From: Lysobacter dokdonensis DS-58
GTDB lineage: Bacteria; Pseudomonadota; Gammaproteobacteria; Xanthomonadales; Xanthomonadaceae
Direction of reading: 5' to 3'
Length of the DNA: 64,000 bases
Assembly (NCBI RefSeq): GCF_000770795.1
Contig: NZ_JRKJ01000002.1
Coordinates: 248,001-312,000 of the forward strand
The notes below the pieces were generated by a model. That model was not told the origin of the DNA and did not search any database. It saw only the letters and a program-made list of their open reading frames with translations. Positions 22,664 to 30,788 of the stretch are shown here, in pieces. Position numbers and translations under genes: made by a program. The stretch's first letter is position 1, and each line of letters begins with the position of its first letter.

Positions 22664-23106
22664 GTGAATCGGGCTGGGAGCTCGGCCTGGCCGATGCAGA
22701 CAACGCGGGCGTTTACTTCGTCACCAGCGAAGACCTCGACACACTCGGCGTCGCCGCGCGCGATGCCGGATTGCAGGTGCGCCGCGTGGACCTGGGCGGC
22801 GGCGAGAAACACCAGATCCTGCTGCGCATCGCCACCGCGCTCGATTTCCCGCGCACGTTCGGCCAGAACTGGGATGCCCTGTCGGACAGCCTGCGCGATC
22901 TGTCGTGGCTGCCCAACGCGGGCATCGCCTTGCTGTTCGACAACGGCGGCGCCTTGCAGCAGTCCGAAGGAGACGCGTTCGACACGCTGCTGGAGATCCT
23001 GGAGGAAACCGCGCAGGACTGGTGCGAGCGCGAGATCCCCTTCTGGTCGTTCATCGCCCTGCCCGAGTCGGTGTTCGACGAAATCGACGCGCAGGCCTCC
23101 GAGTAA
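22660..23106 (+). CDS. Barstar-family ribonuclease inhibitor
   Basis: A 148-residue protein with the barstar core: VRRVDLGGGEKHQILLRIATALDFP, then FGQNWDALSDSLRDLSWLP, the segment that plugs the active site of barnase, and an acidic helix. An extra N-terminal piece of about 20 residues and a C-terminal extension make it longer than barstar itself (90 residues). The ATG at 22660 forms ATGA with the RNase stop. It protects the cytoplasm from RNase that has not yet been exported; this is established for the family and inferred here from the pairing. Confidence 0.93.
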   Translation: MSESGWELGLADADNAGVYFVTSEDLDTLGVAARDAGLQVRRVDLGGGEKHQILLRIATALDFPRTFGQNWDALSDSLRDLSWLPNAGIALLFDNGGALQQSEGDAFDTLLEILEETAQDWCEREIPFWSFIALPESVFDEIDAQASE

Positions 23107-23109
23107 CCC

Positions 23110-24987
23110 TCACCCCGCGTCGAGTTCCATCCACCTGCCGTACGCCGCATCGAGCTGCGCCTGCACGTCGGCCAGTTGCGCGTTGTGCGCGACGATGGCC
23201 GCGCTGTCGCGCTGGTAGAACGCGGGCTCGTGCATCGCGTCGGTGAGCTGCGCGATCTGCGCTTCGAGTTTCTCGATGCGTGCAGGCAACGCCTCCAGTT
23301 CCTTCTGCTCCTTGTAGGACATCCGCCGCTTGGCGGTTGCCCCCTCCCCTGTCTTTGCAGGGGCGGGCTGGGGCGGGAGGCTCTTCGTCGGCAACATCGA
23401 ATTCACCGCCGGCCGCTGCCGAACCCAATCGGTATAGCCACCGACGTATTCCCCGACCTTCCCCTCGCCCTCCATCACGATCGTCGAGGTCACCACGTGA
23501 TCGAGGAAGTCGCGATCGTGGCTGACCAGCAACAACGTCCCCGGATACTCCGCGAGCAGCTCTTCGAGCAACTCGAGCGTCTCGACATCGAGGTCGTTCG
23601 TCGGTTCGTCCATCACCAGCAGGTTGGAGGGCTGCGCGAACAGGCGCGCCAGCAACAACCGGTTGCGCTCGCCGCCCGACAGGCGCGTGATCGGCGCGCG
23701 CGCACGTTCCGGCGTGAACAGGAAATCCTGCAGGTAGCCGAGCACGTGCTTGCGCTTGCCGCCGATTTCCACGAAATCCTGGCCGCCCGAGACGTTCTCC
23801 ATCGCGTTCCAGTCTTCGCGCAGCGACGCGCGTTGCTGGTCGAAGTACGCGACCTCCAGCCCCGTGCCCTGCTTCACCGTGCCCGCGCGCGGCGCGAGCT
23901 GGCCGAGCAGCAACTTGAGCAGGGTGGTCTTGCCGCTGCCGTTGGGGCCGATCAGGCCGACGCGGTCGCCGCGCAGGATGGTCGTGGAGAAATCGCGCAC
24001 AAGCACGCGCTCGCCGTATTCGAAGTCGACGTCCTTCGCCTCGATGACCTTCTTGCCCGAGGCTTCGCCTTGCGCGACTTCCATCTTCACGCGGCCCATC
24101 TGTTCCCGGCGCGCGGCGCGTTCGGTGCGCATCGATTCCAGGCGGCGGACGCGGCCTTCGTCGCGCGTGCGGCGCGCCTTGATGCCCTGCCGGATCCAGG
24201 TTTCTTCCTGCGCGAGCAGCTTGTCGAAGCGCGCGCTTTCCTGCGCTTCGGCGTTGGCGCGTTCCTCGCGGCGGCGGAGGTAGTTGTCGAAGTCGCCGGG
24301 CCAGCTGGTCACGCGGCCGCGGTCGATCTCGACAATGCGCGTGGCCAGTGCGCGCAGGAAGCGGCGATCGTGCGTGACGAAGACCAGCGCTCCGTTCCAG
24401 GATTTCAGGAATTGCTCGAGCCAGTCGATCGACTCGATGTCCAGGTGGTTGGTCGGCTCGTCCAGCAACAACAGGTCCGGTGCGGAGACGAGCGCGCGGG
24501 CGAGCAGAACGCGGCGCTTCATGCCGCCCGACAAGCGCGCGAATTGCGCGTCGCCATCGAGCCCGAGGCGGGTGAGCGTTTCCTCGACGCGCCGGTCGAG
24601 CGACCAGGCATGCGCGGCTTCGACGCGCGCGTGGATGTCGGCGAGCGCACGCTGGTCGACGACCTCGGCGTGGCTGATGTGGTGGAATTCCGCGAGCAGC
24701 GCACCCGCATCGCCGAGCCCCGCGGCCACGACATCGAACACGGTGCCGACCGCGTCACCGGGCACTTCCTGCTCGAGGCGCGCGACGCGACGGCCGCCTT
24801 CGAGGCGGATTTCGCCGTCATCCGGCTTCAGGTCCCCGGCGAGGAGCTTGAGCAAGGTCGACTTGCCGGCGCCATTGCGGCCGATCAGCGCGATGCGCTC
24901 GTTGGGTTCGATTGCGAGGTCGACGTGGTCGAGCAGCAGCGGGCCGCCGACGCTGAAGTCGACGCTCTGGAGGGAGATCAGGGGCAT
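23110..24987 (-). CDS. uup: ABC-F family ATPase Uup
   Basis: A 625-residue soluble protein with two ABC domains. Walker A motifs are GRNGAGKST (near residue 36) and GPNGSGKTT (near residue 345); both ABC signatures (LSGGMKRR, LSGGERNR) and Walker B with LLLDEPTNHLD and VMDEPTNDLD are intact. The inter-domain linker and the C-terminal coiled coil typical of Uup are present. Uup acts on ribosomes and is linked to DNA transposon excision and ribosome assembly. A Pro-rich insert before the coiled coil is encoded by a REP-like hairpin. No Shine-Dalgarno precedes the ATG; TACAAT lies 6 nt upstream. Confidence 0.95.
   Translation of the reverse strand: MPLISLQSVDFSVGGPLLLDHVDLAIEPNERIALIGRNGAGKSTLLKLLAGDLKPDDGEIRLEGGRRVARLEQEVPGDAVGTVFDVVAAGLGDAGALLAEFHHISHAEVVDQRALADIHARVEAAHAWSLDRRVEETLTRLGLDGDAQFARLSGGMKRRVLLARALVSAPDLLLLDEPTNHLDIESIDWLEQFLKSWNGALVFVTHDRRFLRALATRIVEIDRGRVTSWPGDFDNYLRRREERANAEAQESARFDKLLAQEETWIRQGIKARRTRDEGRVRRLESMRTERAARREQMGRVKMEVAQGEASGKKVIEAKDVDFEYGERVLVRDFSTTILRGDRVGLIGPNGSGKTTLLKLLLGQLAPRAGTVKQGTGLEVAYFDQQRASLREDWNAMENVSGGQDFVEIGGKRKHVLGYLQDFLFTPERARAPITRLSGGERNRLLLARLFAQPSNLLVMDEPTNDLDVETLELLEELLAEYPGTLLLVSHDRDFLDHVVTSTIVMEGEGKVGEYVGGYTDWVRQRPAVNSMLPTKSLPPQPAPAKTGEGATAKRRMSYKEQKELEALPARIEKLEAQIAQLTDAMHEPAFYQRDSAAIVAHNAQLADVQAQLDAAYGRWMELDAG
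23346..23363. repeat. REP-like hairpin inside the uup coding region
   Basis: CCCCTG / CAGGGG arms (23346-23351, 23358-23363) lie in a longer run of C-rich then G-rich sequence. It is translated in frame as the Pro/Ala linker between the second ABC domain and the C-terminal coiled coil. It resembles the extragenic C-rich/G-rich hairpins common in Xanthomonadaceae genomes. Confidence 0.5.
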
Positions 24988-24993
24988 CCGGGA

Positions 24994-24999
24994 ATTGTA
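24994..24999 (-). promoter_or_regulatory. Putative -10 box TACAAT for a leaderless uup mRNA
   Basis: TACAAT (five of six matches to TATAAT) ends 6 nt before the uup ATG, inside the 20-nt gap after selO. It would give uup its own start site within the same-strand selO-uup pair. No clear -35. Confidence 0.35.
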
Positions 25000-25007
25000 A
25001 AGGGTCG

Positions 25008-26588
25008 CTAAGAGCTGCAGCTGAGCATCGAGCATCCCGCCTTCGTCTTCGCCCACTCCGGCCGCTTCTGTGCGAAGCGCTCGCGGCCGGGCTGTTCGTC
25101 GTACGGCTTGCGCATGACGTCCAGCAGCTCGGCGATGCGGGTTTCATCGCCCTGCTCGGCCAGGTCGATCGCCTCCTGCGCCAGATAGTTGCGCAGGACG
25201 TACTTGGGATTCACCGCATCCATCGCCGCGCGACGCGCGTCCGCGGGCCACGCATCGGCCTGCAGGCGCGCGGCGTAGCCCTGCAACCAATCGTGGAAGA
25301 CCGGCAGCGTGTCGTATCGCCTGTCCGCGTCGTAGAAGGCATGGCCGAACAAGTCGCCCGGGCCGTCGAGCTGCGCGGGGATGTCGGCGTCGGGGTCGAA
25401 CCGCGACAACGCGCGATAGAACAGCGTCATGTCGACTTCGGCGACGTGCAACAGCGAGTTGAGCGACTGGATCGCTTCGATGTCGGTATCGCTGGCTTCG
25501 CGCAGGCCCAGTTTGCCGGCGGTGTTCGCGCGATCGGCTGCGACGTACGCGTCCATGTAGCGCTGCAACGCCGCGTTGAGCGGATCGACGTTCTCGCCGA
25601 ACAGCGGCGACACCGCGTGCGCCAGCATCGTCAGGTTCCAGTAGGCGATCTTCGGCTGCCAGCTGAAACGGTAACGACGGCCGCCGGCATCGGTCGTGTT
25701 CGGTGTCCAGTCCGGATCGAACGCGTCGATCCAGCCATACGGTCCGTAATCGATCGTCAGCCCGAGGATCGAAAGATTGTCGGTATTCATCACGCCGTGC
25801 ACGAAGCCCACGCGCATCCAGTGCGCCATCAGCGACGCGGTGCGTTCGGCGACCGTCGCGAACCAATCGCCGTACAACGTGGCGCCCTGCCCGCGCAGCT
25901 CGGGGAAATCGCGGCGGATGCAGAAGTCGACGAGGGATTGCAGGCCCTCGAGATCCTCGCGCGAATACGGCAGTTCGAAATTGCCGAAGCGGATGAACGA
26001 CGGCGACACGCGGCACACGATGGCGCCGGGCTCTTCCTTCGCATTGCCGTCGTAGAACATGTCGCGCACGACGGGCTCGCCCGTGCCGACCAGGCTCAGC
26101 GCGCGCGTGGTCGGGATGCCGAGGTGGTGCATCGCTTCGCTGCACAAAAATTCGCGGATCGACGAACGCAACACCGCGCGGCCGTCGGCGCTCCGCGAGT
26201 ACGGCGTCGGGCCCGCGCCCTTCAACTGCAGTTCCCAACGCCGGCCTTGCGCATCGCGCGTTTCGCCGAGCGTGATCGCGCGCCCGTCGCCGAGCTGCCC
26301 GGCCCAGTGGCCGAACTGATGGCCGCCGTAGTTCGCCGCGAAAGGATCCATGCCGGGCAGCAACGCGTTGCCGCCGAAGACCTGCGCGAATCGTGGCGAA
26401 CGCACGTCGTCTTCACTGAAGCCGAGCGTTTGCGCCATTTCGCGCGAATGCGCGATCAGCCGCGGCGCGGCGACGGGCGTGGGCTTGACGCGCGACCACG
26501 CGGCCTCGACCTCGCGGATGCCGGGGCCGTCGTCGGGGTCGCCGCGCAGTTCTGCGAGGAAGCGGTTGTCGAATTCGAGGGCGCGCAT
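25008..26588 (-). CDS. selO: Protein adenylyltransferase SelO (YdiU family)
   Basis: A 526-residue pseudokinase-fold AMPylase. Typical segments are [49 protein letters not shown], and [27 protein letters not shown]. The C-terminus ends in CSMLSCSS, the cysteine-containing form of the tail where eukaryotic SelO has selenocysteine. SelO transfers AMP to Ser, Thr or Tyr of proteins involved in redox balance. No Shine-Dalgarno is present; CACAAT lies 6 nt before the ATG. uup follows on the same strand after 20 nt. Confidence 0.95.
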   Translation of the reverse strand: MRALEFDNRFLAELRGDPDDGPGIREVEAAWSRVKPTPVAAPRLIAHSREMAQTLGFSEDDVRSPRFAQVFGGNALLPGMDPFAANYGGHQFGHWAGQLGDGRAITLGETRDAQGRRWELQLKGAGPTPYSRSADGRAVLRSSIREFLCSEAMHHLGIPTTRALSLVGTGEPVVRDMFYDGNAKEEPGAIVCRVSPSFIRFGNFELPYSREDLEGLQSLVDFCIRRDFPELRGQGATLYGDWFATVAERTASLMAHWMRVGFVHGVMNTDNLSILGLTIDYGPYGWIDAFDPDWTPNTTDAGGRRYRFSWQPKIAYWNLTMLAHAVSPLFGENVDPLNAALQRYMDAYVAADRANTAGKLGLREASDTDIEAIQSLNSLLHVAEVDMTLFYRALSRFDPDADIPAQLDGPGDLFGHAFYDADRRYDTLPVFHDWLQGYAARLQADAWPADARRAAMDAVNPKYVLRNYLAQEAIDLAEQGDETRIAELLDVMRKPYDEQPGRERFAQKRPEWAKTKAGCSMLSCSS

Positions 26589-26594
26589 CCGCCC

Positions 26595-26600
26595 ATTGTG
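26595..26600 (-). promoter_or_regulatory. Putative -10 box CACAAT for a leaderless selO mRNA
   Basis: CACAAT (four of six matches to TATAAT) ends 6 nt before the selO ATG, the same geometry as at uup and thpR. Weak on its own; reported for the shared spacing. Confidence 0.25.
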
Positions 26601-26622
26601 CGCGCGGGAACGAAAGACCGCG

Positions 26623-26775
26623 TCAGAACGGCCGCGGCAACCCGAGGAACGGCGCAGCCAGGTACCACACGCCGACGATCACGGCGGCCCACAACAGGAT
26701 CTTGAACAGCACGCCGACGACCTTGAAGGCCAGCCAGATGCAGACGATGAGAATCAGGATACCGACCCAGGTCAT
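26623..26775 (-). CDS. Small membrane protein coupled to DUF763 gene
   Basis: A 50-residue protein, [20 protein letters not shown] in its first 20 residues, with two hydrophobic helices (4-24 and 26-41) and a short Pro-rich C-terminus ending RPF. The ATG (26775) overlaps the TGA of the DUF763 gene (ATGA) and GGAAG lies 5 nt upstream, so translation is likely real and coupled. I know of no function. Similar short two-helix proteins are common in this bacterial family as hypothetical proteins. Confidence 0.7.
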   Translation of the reverse strand: MTWVGILILIVCIWLAFKVVGVLFKILLWAAVIVGVWYLAAPFLGLPRPF

Positions 26776-28070
26776 GCCGACTTCCACGCTTTGCGATTGC
26801 CGCCGAGCTTAGCAGGCGGCGCGGCGGCATCGGCGGCCGGCGGTTCCCAGCCGAAGATGCTGCGGCCACCGTAGTCGTGCGAATGCCGGCGCTCGTCCGC
26901 GATGTAAGCCTCGACGGACGGGCCGCTCGCGCTGCGTTCCAGCACGCGCGCCTGTGCATCGAGGCGTCGGATGGCCTGCAGTTGCTCCTCGCGCCCGAGC
27001 CTGGCGGCGTGCACGGCGGATTTGAGGACACCGATGGTGTGGTCGTAGACCTTCGTCGGCACGGGAAAGGGATGCCGGTCCTTTCCACCATGCGCGAGCG
27101 AGAACCGCGCCGGATCGGTGAATCGGCACGGCGTGCCGTGCAGGACTTCGGCGACCATCGCGAGCGCGCGCACGGTGCGCGCGCCGACACCGGGAACCTG
27201 CAGCAGCTCGGCGAAATCCTGCGGCCCGTTCTCCTGCGCGGCGGCGAGTGCGCCGTGGAGGCGGCGGACGACGACGTTTTCGGCGCGCACGTCGTGATGG
27301 TCGGGCATCGACAGATGCGGAAGGAGTTCGCCCTGGATCGCCGCGGGACGCGGGGATGACGGTGCGTCGAGTTTCGCGAACTCGCTTGCGATCTTTTCCG
27401 CCCCGATGTCCTGCAACATCGCGACCTGCACATCGCGCGAGGCGGACGCGCGTCGATCGGCGAGATTCACGATGCGCCCCTGCCCCGGCCCGTCGATGGC
27501 GCTGTGCGGGGCGTCGACGAAACTCGTCAGCCCTTCCGACAACCAGTGATAGCGGCGCGCCTGTCCACGCTCACCGTGCATGCCTTGCTGCACGACGGTC
27601 CACTTGCCGTCGTCGGCGACGATGAAGCCATGCAGGTACAGGTCGAACCCATCCTGCACCGCGGCGCTGTCGACTTTCGCCACCAAACGGCTCGCTTGCG
27701 CGAGCGCACCGCCGTCGAGTCCGACGCGTTCGCCGATCGCGTGCAATTCCGCCGGCGTCGCCCGTGAATGCTTGCCGCGTCCACCGCACACGTGCAAGCC
27801 GAGTTCGCCCGCGATCGGCGTGAGCCCGCGCTTGAGCGCACCGATGACGCTCGTCGTGATGCCGGAGGAATGCCAGTCCATGCCCATCACCGCGCCGAAG
27901 GACTGGAACCAGAAGGGATGAGCCATGCGGCGCAGGAATTCGTCGCGGCCGTATTCGAGCACGATGGCCTGCGTCATTACCGTGCCCAACGCGGTCATGC
28001 GCGAGGCGAGCCATTGCGGCACGCGGCCGCCGTGCAAGGGCAGATCGGCGCTGCCGCCGCGCCGCGTCAC
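26772..28070 (-). CDS. DUF763 domain-containing protein
   Basis: A 432-residue protein starting at GTG 28070, where the conserved N-terminus TRRGGSADLPLHGGRVPQWL begins. Other typical segments are WHSSGITTSVIGALKRG and CGGRGKHSRATPAEL. Near residue 300 a helix-hairpin-helix-like segment (LLQVPGVGARTVRALAMVAE) suggests nucleic acid binding. The function of DUF763 is unknown. The GTG overlaps the alkB stop (GTGA), and a small membrane protein is coupled to its own stop, so the three genes form a tight operon. A role in nucleic acid repair is inferred from the HhH and AlkB neighbour. Confidence 0.9.
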   Translation of the reverse strand: MTRRGGSADLPLHGGRVPQWLASRMTALGTVMTQAIVLEYGRDEFLRRMAHPFWFQSFGAVMGMDWHSSGITTSVIGALKRGLTPIAGELGLHVCGGRGKHSRATPAELHAIGERVGLDGGALAQASRLVAKVDSAAVQDGFDLYLHGFIVADDGKWTVVQQGMHGERGQARRYHWLSEGLTSFVDAPHSAIDGPGQGRIVNLADRRASASRDVQVAMLQDIGAEKIASEFAKLDAPSSPRPAAIQGELLPHLSMPDHHDVRAENVVVRRLHGALAAAQENGPQDFAELLQVPGVGARTVRALAMVAEVLHGTPCRFTDPARFSLAHGGKDRHPFPVPTKVYDHTIGVLKSAVHAARLGREEQLQAIRRLDAQARVLERSASGPSVEAYIADERRHSHDYGGRSIFGWEPPAADAAAPPAKLGGNRKAWKSA

Positions 28071-28672
28071 CGGCTGTCCTTCGGCGGGCGCACGCGGAAG
28101 GCCAGGCTGATGCGCGGGCCGACGGCGTGTTTCGATTTGGGGATGCCGTGGTCGTAGCCGTGCTGCATCGCGTGGCTCATCGACAGCAGACTGCCGGCTT
28201 CCAGGTCGATGCGCACGACGTTGCGCGGCGGTTGCTTGGCGCGGATCTCCATGCGGCGCGCATCGCCGAGCGAAAGCAGCACGATGGGATGGCCGGGAAT
28301 GAGCGTCGCCAGTTTGTCGTTGTGCGGCGCGACGCTGTCGTTGCCGTCGCGGTAGTAGTTGCAGCCGACGTGCGTGAAGGGGACGCCCGTCAGCGCGCAC
28401 ACGGCGGCATGCGCTTGCGCCAATGCCGGAGGCAGGTCCGCGGCGCCATCGAGTGCGTAACCGGAAGTGAGGCGCGGCACATCGACGACGCGGTCGTACA
28501 TGGGCCGGCTTTGCTGCCGCCATTCGATGGCATCGCGCAATTGTTCGAACCAATCCGCCGCGCGCGCGGGATCGATGAAGTTGGGGTGGTACCAGCACCC
28601 ACCTTCGGCGTCGTCGATGAGGATGCGCGGACCTTGGCTGAACAAGTCGTCCGCAGGAAAGGCAGCGTGCAT
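28067..28672 (-). CDS. alkB: Alpha-ketoglutarate-dependent dioxygenase, AlkB family
   Basis: A 201-residue Fe(II)/2-oxoglutarate dioxygenase. The iron ligands are H and D in PHNDK (near residue 117) and H in HGYDHGIPK (near residue 172); RISLAFRVR at the C-terminus supplies the 2-oxoglutarate-binding arginines. FTHVGCNYYRDGNDSV is the AlkB2/3-like nucleotide-recognition region. It removes alkyl groups from N1 of adenine and N3 of cytosine. It heads the operon with DUF763 and the small membrane protein. Confidence 0.93.
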   Translation of the reverse strand: MHAAFPADDLFSQGPRILIDDAEGGCWYHPNFIDPARAADWFEQLRDAIEWRQQSRPMYDRVVDVPRLTSGYALDGAADLPPALAQAHAAVCALTGVPFTHVGCNYYRDGNDSVAPHNDKLATLIPGHPIVLLSLGDARRMEIRAKQPPRNVVRIDLEAGSLLSMSHAMQHGYDHGIPKSKHAVGPRISLAFRVRPPKDSR

Positions 28673-28739
28673 GACGGGAATTTTCGCCGGACGCGTCTCA
28701 GGCCGTGAGACGCGCCGGCATCCGCCCCGTTCAGCGAAT

Positions 28740-30479
28740 TCAGCCTGCGGCGGCCTTCTTGCGCGCCTCGGCCTTCTCGCGGTCCGACTTGTCCTGCTGG
28801 AACGCGTCGACGTGGTCGAGCTGACGCAGCACCTTCGACTGCGGATCGAGCGTGAAGCTCTGGCCGGCGCGGATCGGCAGGCTGCCCTGCCCGTTCGCCA
28901 TGGCCACGGTCTTCACTTCATCGCCGATGCGCACCTCGACCGGCATGGGGAACGGCTTCCCGCCGGTTTTCCATTCCAGCTTCAGCGTGTCGCCCTCGCG
29001 CGTGGCGACCAGGTCCGGCAACGCCGGCTGGTACAGGTACACGTCGAAGAACCAGCGATAGTCCTTGCCGGTGACCTTCTGCACGGCGGCGATGTAATCC
29101 GGCGTGCTCGCATAGAGGGGCTTGAAGTTGCCGGGCTTCGGATCGGTGCGGCCGTAGACCGCCTGGCGCGTGACGTCGAAGAACTGCTTGTCGCCGAGCA
29201 GGTGGCGCAGCGTGTCGAGGACCAGCGAGGCCTTGTAGTAGATGTCGTGCCCGGGGCCCTTCTCGTCGCTGTAGACGTCGGCTTCGAGCATCGGGCGGCC
29301 GGCGACGATCGGATGCTTGTTGGCCAGCGTCGCGCGCTGCTTCATCAGGTTGGCCTTGTACTCCATGTCGCCGCGCAGCCACTGCATGTACAGCGGTTGC
29401 ATGTACGTGCCGTAGCCTTCGTGCAACCACATGTCGTCCCAGTCCTTGTTGGTCAGCTGGTTGCCGAACCACTCGTGCGCGAACTCGTGTTCGAGCAGCC
29501 AGTCGTAGCCGTACTCGGACTTCTTGTACTCGTTGCCGTAGGCGTTGATGGTCTGGTGTTCCATGCCCAGGTGCGGGGTTTCGACCACGCCCATCTTCTC
29601 GTCGGCGAACGGATACGGGCCGATGACTTCCTCGAAGAAATCGAGCATTGGCGCGAATTCCGCAAACAGCCCCTTCGCCTTCGCCTCGTTGCCCTTCAGG
29701 TGCCAGAAGCGCAGCGGGACGGTGTTGCCGTAACGCGACTTGTAGTCGGCCGACAGCAATTCGTACGGACCGATGTTGAGCGAGATCGCGTAGGTGTCGG
29801 GGTTCTTCGTGCGCCAGTGGTACGTGCGCCAGCCGTCCTTCTCGTCCATGCCGAGCAGCACGCCGTTGCCGGCGGAGACGAGCGGCGCGGGCAGGGTGAC
29901 GTGCTGGTCGACCTGCACCGGCTCGCCCTGCGGATGATCGATGCACGGCCAGAACAGGTCGCAGCCGTTGCCCTGGATCGCGCTGGCGACCCACGGCTCG
30001 CCGGTCGGCGCCTTCGCCCACACGAAACCGCCGTCCCACGGCGCGCGCTCGGCGACGTGCGGAAAGCCGTCGTACACGATGCGCAGCACCGCGGTGCCGC
30101 CCGCCGCGAGCGGTTGCGCGAGCGGGATGGTCATGCGGCCTTCGGGGTTCTTCCAGTCCGCGACCTTGGCGCCGTCGACTTCGACGGACGCGACCTTGTA
30201 GTTGCGATCGAGATCGACGACGAGCGCATCGATCGGTTTGAGCGCCTTGAACGTCAGCGTCGCGTCGCCATCGAGGTGCTTGCGCGCGGGGTCGACCTTG
30301 AACTTCAGGTCGGCCAATTCGAACACCACCGCTTCCTGCTCCGGTGCGCGCGGCACGCCGGTCTGCAGCGTGAGGTTCGTGAGTTCGGGCTGTTTGGGCG
30401 CATTGGCATCGGCGGCATGGGCCGGCGATGCGAGGGCGGCGATCAGGGCGCAGGGCAGCAGGGCGACGCGAAGGGACAT
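28740..30479 (-). CDS. Secreted M1-family aminopeptidase
   Basis: A 579-residue protein with a Sec signal peptide (MSLRVALLPCALIAALASPAHA). The M1 zinc site is HEFAHEW near residue 330, with the third ligand Glu in LHEGYGTY about 20 residues later. The exopeptidase motif is GMEHQ rather than the usual GxMEN, so Asn is replaced by His. The protein lacks the large C-terminal helical domain of PepN-type enzymes. It should degrade peptides in the periplasm or outside. RBS and start: ATG 30479 begins the signal peptide; the longer frame upstream is not needed. Confidence 0.92.
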   Translation of the reverse strand: MSLRVALLPCALIAALASPAHAADANAPKQPELTNLTLQTGVPRAPEQEAVVFELADLKFKVDPARKHLDGDATLTFKALKPIDALVVDLDRNYKVASVEVDGAKVADWKNPEGRMTIPLAQPLAAGGTAVLRIVYDGFPHVAERAPWDGGFVWAKAPTGEPWVASAIQGNGCDLFWPCIDHPQGEPVQVDQHVTLPAPLVSAGNGVLLGMDEKDGWRTYHWRTKNPDTYAISLNIGPYELLSADYKSRYGNTVPLRFWHLKGNEAKAKGLFAEFAPMLDFFEEVIGPYPFADEKMGVVETPHLGMEHQTINAYGNEYKKSEYGYDWLLEHEFAHEWFGNQLTNKDWDDMWLHEGYGTYMQPLYMQWLRGDMEYKANLMKQRATLANKHPIVAGRPMLEADVYSDEKGPGHDIYYKASLVLDTLRHLLGDKQFFDVTRQAVYGRTDPKPGNFKPLYASTPDYIAAVQKVTGKDYRWFFDVYLYQPALPDLVATREGDTLKLEWKTGGKPFPMPVEVRIGDEVKTVAMANGQGSLPIRAGQSFTLDPQSKVLRQLDHVDAFQQDKSDREKAEARKKAAAG

Positions 30480-30563
30480 GCGCAGGCTCGTTGCGAATCG
30501 GGATCGCGCGACCATGCCACAGCGCGCCCCGTGCGGCACCTGCCGCTGGTCACACCTGTCGCT

Positions 30564-30719
30564 TCAGCGGGAGAACACCGACGCCTGCTGCGTGGCCTCG
30601 GCATCCTGGACTTCGGAGGCCGTGCGGAAGCCGGTGGCGCCCATTGCGGCGACGAGGACCACGCACAGCGTGGCGCGTGCGGCGATGACGCGGAGTCGGC
30701 GGCGGAGTCGGTTGGTCAT
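30564..30719 (-). CDS. Small hypothetical protein with one hydrophobic segment
   Basis: A 51-residue protein: Arg-rich start (TNRLRRRLRV), a hydrophobic stretch (ATLCVVLVAAMGATGF), then a polar tail ending SVFSR. The layout is that of a signal peptide or membrane anchor on a very short mature part. AGGGG lies 6 nt before the ATG. It sits between the M1 peptidase gene, 84 nt downstream, and a divergent hydrolase gene. No family recognised; reality is likely but not certain. Confidence 0.5.
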   Translation of the reverse strand: MTNRLRRRLRVIAARATLCVVLVAAMGATGFRTASEVQDAEATQQASVFSR

Positions 30720-30788
30720 GGTGGGGCCCCTGATGCTGGCGTGCAGGTTCGGGGAGCGGCCGTGGGGGCGGTGTGAATTGGGGGGCGT

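Noticed and set aside
23176-25011. 611-residue plus-strand ORF across uup
   Set aside because: Antisense shadow; the uup frame holds two full ABC domains.
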